Positions 60,130-64,000 of a DNA stretch of 64,000 nt are shown here, one piece after another. Position 1 is the stretch's first letter. Each line of letters starts with the position of its first letter. Origin of the DNA: Oncomelania hupensis (Eukaryota; Mollusca; Gastropoda; Littorinimorpha; Pomatiopsidae); NCBI GenBank assembly GCA_036898135.1, contig CM072511.1:29129182-29193181 (forward strand). Reading direction: 5' to 3'. The notes beneath the pieces were generated by a model. The model worked only from the letters and a program-made list of their open reading frames with translations, was not told where the DNA came from and searched no databases. The position numbers and the translations under genes are program-made.

Positions 60130-60832
60130 AAAAAATGCATGTACATGTGCTATTGATTTTTGTTTTTTTATTTTTCAGTTTGGGTGGTCACTGCTCCCAC
60201 ATTATCGGGCTTCTGAAGACTCTGCAATACTTCAAAGTGCAGAACTTTACTCATGTCCCTGGTAAGTTGAGCTGCACAAGTATGCCGCAAGCGTGGGGGT
60301 GTGGCAGCACTAAGAGGCAGCAAAATCTCACCTGTCCCAATCAACCACCTAGTGCTATCACGCCCAGTTGACAAGAGGAAGAGGAAACCAATCATGTGTC
60401 AGGTTGACATTAACAGCAAGTAAGCACCTCATCTTATCAACTTAAAACAAATGTAGGTCAAAGTAACATTAATTTCTTAAATAAGTTTTTCCATTATGTT
60501 TTGTGTGTAAACGACTCAGACAATTACCAGTCCTTAACAGTTTCGTTTAGTACTGAAGGAGAAAAAAATTCATTCATCAATTCAGTACTAAAGGCAACAC
60601 ACACAAATCAATTCATGGGTCAATGTCTTCTTTGCATCATTCAGTGGAGTGTCAACAATTCATGCATGTGCCACAAACATTGCTCAATATTGTAACAAAT
60701 AACTCATTCAGCTACACATGTTATACACAAATTTTACATTTGTGCAGGGTACCAAAGGTGACACAAGATGAAATTTCCCAGTTGAAGTCTCCCGCTGGCA
60801 CACCTTTATCATACCTGAGAAACAAAAATTGA
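59543..60832 (+). pseudogene. SWIM zinc-finger gene, three exons, two frame defects
   Basis: The start region has 'CAAGATGGCGGC', a YY1-like initiator around the ATG at 59543. Exon 1 to 59840 contains I-R-K-E-C-I-S-E-A-M-C-D-C-K-A-G. Exon 60179-60419 continues G-G-H-C-S-H-I-I-G-L-L, which completes the C-x-C-x(n)-C-x-H pattern of SWIM. Exon 60748-60832 ends at TGA. Splice borders and phases agree (2 then 2). Defects: a frame change between 59600 and 59620, a TGA at 59701-59703 in the frame leading to the SWIM motif, and a one-base shift near 60300. SWIM fingers occur in MULE transposases and in large invertebrate YqaJ/THAP families; no YqaJ nuclease was seen here. Confidence 0.72.
60058..60128. 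repeat. (GA)n microsatellite in a SWIM-gene intron
   Basis: A pure GA run of about 70 bases, 50 bases before the acceptor at 60178. Confidence 0.95.
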
Positions 60833-61262
60833 CATAAACAGAATGTTTAACCTGCTTTGTCAGTTTGTGATGATTATTACACTGTGATTGAAATAAGCCA
60901 TATTTCTTTAAGCAAACAGAATGTTTTTAACTTGCTTTTGTTCATATTGCTTTGAGATGGTTATTACTTTGACACTAGTCACATTTCTTGACATGAACAC
61001 AATGTCAAACTTGATTTGTGATGATTATTAAATTGTGGGAATGATTGACACTACAGGTAGTCTTATTTCTTGACATAAACAGAATGTTTAACTTGATTTG
61101 TGATGATTGCTTTGTGATGATTAATAAATTGTGGGAATGATTGACAATACATGTAGTCTTATTTCTTAACATGGACAGAATGTTTAACTTGCTTTGTGAT
61201 GATTATTACATTGTTGGAATGATTGACATTTCTTGGCAAGGGCAGAATGTTTTGTGTTGATT
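60830..61262 (+). repeat. minisatellite starting at the SWIM stop codon
   Basis: Five to six imperfect units of roughly 70-95 bases, each with '(G/A)ACATAAACAGAATGTTTAAC' followed by 'TTGTGATGATTATTA..TTG' and '..TATTTCTT'. The first unit begins within the TGA of the gene. A separate 28-base repeat (TTGTTAGTGTCTATTATTCC..) follows at 61290 and 61340. Confidence 0.8.
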
Positions 61263-62198
61263 AATCAAGCTTGGTGACCATTAAATCTGTTATTGTTAGT
61301 GTCTATTATTCCCAAGTACATGAATCATGGAAACTGTATTTGTTAGTGTCTATTATTCCCAAGTACACAAAAAGAAAAAAAAATAGTGTATGATATATCA
61401 GGGTGGGGGGGGGGGGAGGTGAATTCAAATATTTCAAGTACATTTGGACAAGTTTCTGTTGTGTGTTAAATGTAATTTTTAATACCATGATTATGGGAAA
61501 AAACCACTTACACAAAAAAATATTTGGTAACAGGGTGTTTAGTTTGTTTAGAATTTGCAGTATCTGTAGGACATGGAATGTATCTTTTTTTTTAGCTAGT
61601 GGTCTCTTGGCTTTGTGGATAGAAGATCCATATGCAGGCATTGGGTAGGGGTGAAGCTCACAAGGTCCCCCATCTATGAAATGCTGGAATAAATTAAAAA
61701 AAAAAAAACAACTCAAAAACATAGTGTTTTGAAAAATATGCCTGTCATATGTACCTGTGTGATTTTCTATTTATCTCTCATTTCAGCGTGTGGTCACTCT
61801 GTGTGTGTGTTTGTGTGTGTGTGTGTTCTGCTTTATTTACATGTAACACATACTTTAATTGGCAAAATAAGACATTTCCTATCTCAGGTAAAAGGCTATA
61901 GTAACAGCAAATGGTGTATAGTTTATAAGTAGCCAACAAACTACAGTAAAAGTAACCTCACATAAAACATTCAGCTATTTTCCCACTTTTCTCCTAAATG
62001 AAAGCAACAACCCTAACAAAAGAACAATAAAAGCAGGCTAACTGAGCATTTAATGAATCAAACCATTGCCTTCACCCAACATCTTGATTCATAAGGAGAG
62101 AAAAAGGCACAACATTACAGCTTAAAAAGATGCAATTGTAGTGGTACAAATTTGTAACTAATTACATAAAGAGCAAAAACAAACTTACGTGTTCTTAC

Positions 62199-62400
62199 CC
62201 TACTGCAAACGCCTCGATTCTTTTGCTTGTTTCTATCTTCTAAGATGCTGACATTAAAGTCTTCATGCACGCTTTTATCCACGCTATTGCGACGACTTTT
62301 CTTGTTTTGGGGTTAGGAAATAGCAAGAGTTTGCCTTTGATCGACTTGGGAAACCTTGCATCTCCGTTGCAAGTACCCAACTGGCAATGTATGACAATTT
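62199..62400 (-). pseudogene. THAP-like zinc-finger exon
   Basis: The minus strand reads C-Q-L-G-T-C, F-P-K-S, then L-L-F-P-N-P-K-T-R-K and A-W-I-K-A-C. After one base of frame change (near 62262) comes N-R-G-V-C-S just before a donor GTAAGA (62193-62198). The order C-x4-C, F-P, W, and V-C-S fits the start and middle of a THAP domain; the final C-x-H part would be in the next exon. Another frame is also open across part of this segment, so the assignment is tentative. Confidence 0.5.
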
Positions 62401-62839
62401 TGCCTCATCTTCAATAGTAATAACTTCCTACAAAATCAGATAGAAATGAGCCTCGCGGTCACTATTGTATATGTCGTCTGCTAGCGCGTGTGAGGCTCCA
62501 ATAGGCACGCGCTAAAAGACTGCTCCCCGGCAGCCGACACGGAATTTTGGGATTGGTTGAAAATGCTGCATTCGGTACGCTCTATATTCCCAAGCTGATC
62601 CAACAGACCTCATACACAAATAAGGAGTCTTGTCCCGGAAGAGTTTTCAAGAAAAAAGGTAGGTGACTGGTCTAGCGAAGAAGAAGATAGTATAGCAGAT
62701 TGATAGAACAGAGCAGGAATGAGAAAGAGCAAATGAGAAAGACAGCGACAGTGGGAATTTAAAAGCACTAAATTTCCAGAAAGTGGGATACTATTTATAC
62801 TGAAACCCCCGGCATCCCAACGGGGGTACACTTGTATAG

Positions 62840-63500
62840 AGCTACTCAAGTTTTTGCTGCTCAATGCTGTTTACTTTGCTCCCAAATTATTTTAAATCTT
62901 ACGCACTACAACGTATTTTTTAGTACATTAGAAAATCTTTTTATACATAAGAAAACCTTTGCAATTAAATGCGCTAAATCTGTCAGATCAATACCCAATT
63001 TTCACCCGCTTCAGTTTTAGTCTGAAAACTGTATGAAAAACTTTCAGCAATTTCATTGAAAATGCGTGAGAGGTCCCTAATAATAGAACTTGTATAATTA
63101 CATATAAGTCTTGCCTTTATCCTCTTTGCTAATCCTCCAAGCGCAGCGGTCTTTGAAGAGGAGATAACCGCAGGCGCAAGAAAGTGCAGGTTTATAATTG
63201 CCACAGAATCCTAATGCAAAGAACCGGCCACCACGGGAGCCAACCCTTTGAAAAAAAAAAAAAGGGTTTATCACTTTTCCTTAATTTAGTTAACTCCCTT
63301 GACCCGCGCGATGGGAGGTCATCATGCAAAGAAAAAGCGAGTTTCTCACTTTTCTTTAGTTATCTTCTCTTCGTGACTCATTAGGTTTGGCAGCGTCTTG
63401 GCGAGAAAATGCGTAAAAGATTCCCGCCCTCTTCTAAGTGAAAGCAAGAGATTTTGTTGGTATTTCCACTTATCTGGAAACACTTTGAAATAATCGGGGG
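62840..63500. other. intergenic stretch, no feature recognised
   Basis: No supported exon or defined repeat end. Confidence 0.4.
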
Positions 63501-64000
63501 GAAATGAGAACGAGCCAAATTTAGGTCTATGGGTCTGTCTGTCGGTCTGTCTATTCGTCGGTCCGTGGGAAGCCATATCTCAAGAACCACTGAACGGAAT
63601 TTGACCAAACTTTATATAAACATTACGTAGGTTAGTGGCCTGCCTCTCGTGTAATCAAATTTGGTCTACCGCAAAGGTCAAGGTCAGTGGAGCTATTGTG
63701 TTGCTAAACACATTTTGCCCAATATCTCAAAAACGTCTGAAGCGATTTTGTTGAGTTTTTGGTATACAGATTCTTCACATAACGGGATATGTTTTTTCAG
63801 TAGCAGTCCGAGAGTCGGTCAGTCAGTTTGTCCGTCGCTCCAAATATACTTTGTTTTGCTCAAAACACACTTTTTGCTTTATCTCAAGAATAACACCCGA
63901 AATTCCTCATTTTTACTTTAACTACTGCTAAGCATGTTACATCATTCGTATTTGTACTTTCTCAAAGGTCAAGGTCAATGCGCTTCACCATTTTATGAAC
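63500..64000. repeat. dispersed repeat with two internal units
   Basis: Two successive units each contain a GTCTGTC/GTCCGT-rich part, an 'ATATCTCAAGAA' or 'TATCTCAAAAACG' type stretch and 'AAAGGTCAAGGTCA' (63675-63688 and 63965-63978). It resembles the repeat at 31601-32060. It runs off the window. Confidence 0.6.

Larger units (their letters stand above)
59455..62585. mobile_element. 3.1-kb element with 13-bp TIRs carrying SWIM and THAP-like coding segments
   Basis: The ends are perfect inverted repeats ATAGAGCGTACCG (59455-59467) and CGGTACGCTCTAT (62573-62585). Comparison with uninterrupted retroposon copies shows that at most 2 bases (AT) were duplicated, unlike P elements (8) or Mutator-like elements (9). 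Inside are a three-exon SWIM zinc-finger gene reading inward from the left end, a minisatellite, and a THAP-like exon reading inward from the right end on the other strand. No DDE or other transposase core was recognised, so it may be non-autonomous or encode an unrecognised one. Confidence 0.8.
59122..62827 (-). mobile_element. 600-bp retroposon, copy 10, split by a TIR element
   Basis: Minus-strand family sequence is present at 59122-59454 (tail and 3' half) and 62586-62827 (5' half), together one ~575-base unit. The whole is flanked by the 12-bp duplication ACACTTGTATAG (59110-59121 and 62828-62839), so both halves belong to one insertion. The break falls at a site where intact copies read TCCAATATTCCC (reverse complement of GGGAATATTGGA). 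Confidence 0.93.

Overview
The window is animal nuclear DNA: AT-rich, with many introns using GT/AG splice sites, and about half of it mobile DNA. The repeats point to a mollusc, probably a gastropod. They include an RTE-like LINE ending in (GGATA)n, a tRNA-derived SINE ending in (TTCG)n, 'AAGGTCAAGGTCA' repeats and very long dinucleotide and trinucleotide arrays. This placement is inference. No bacterial gene, operon or CRISPR array is present.

Layout. 1-10136: the last ten exons of a lysosomal beta-galactosidase gene (GLB1 family), with a decayed duplicate of one exon and an apparently intact pogo/Tigger-type DNA transposon (3414-6027) in one intron. 10137-23410: mostly repeats, namely copies of a ~600-bp retroposon, three LINE types and two MITE-like elements, several nested and datable by target-site duplications. 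23850-29163: an unrecognised five-exon host gene for a Ser/Thr-Pro-rich protein, with an RTE-like LINE in one intron. 33754-37260: a gene with a tyrosine-recombinase-like core followed by a Ser/Thr/Pro-rich linker encoded by tandem phase-1 mini-exons whose introns are more alike than the exons. 41132-54832: a secreted coiled-coil gene ending in a 'short-chain collagen C4-like' domain; its first exon is split by a LINE, and its first intron holds a 7-kb LTR retroelement (43970-50944). 59122-62827: one copy of the 600-bp retroposon, itself split by a 3.1-kb element with 13-bp inverted ends carrying a SWIM zinc-finger gene and a THAP-like exon on opposite strands.

The host genes do not form a pathway. 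What links the region is repeated insertion. At least ten copies of one retroposon family, five of them with clear 10-14 bp target duplications, act as dated landing sites for other elements. The strongest candidates for something undescribed are the TIR element with THAP and SWIM coding segments, the 600-bp retroposon family with three kinds of 3' tail, and the mini-exon array of the recombinase-like gene.

Limits: all homology calls come from reading motifs by eye. Exon boundaries come from splice consensus plus reading-frame phase, with no transcript evidence.
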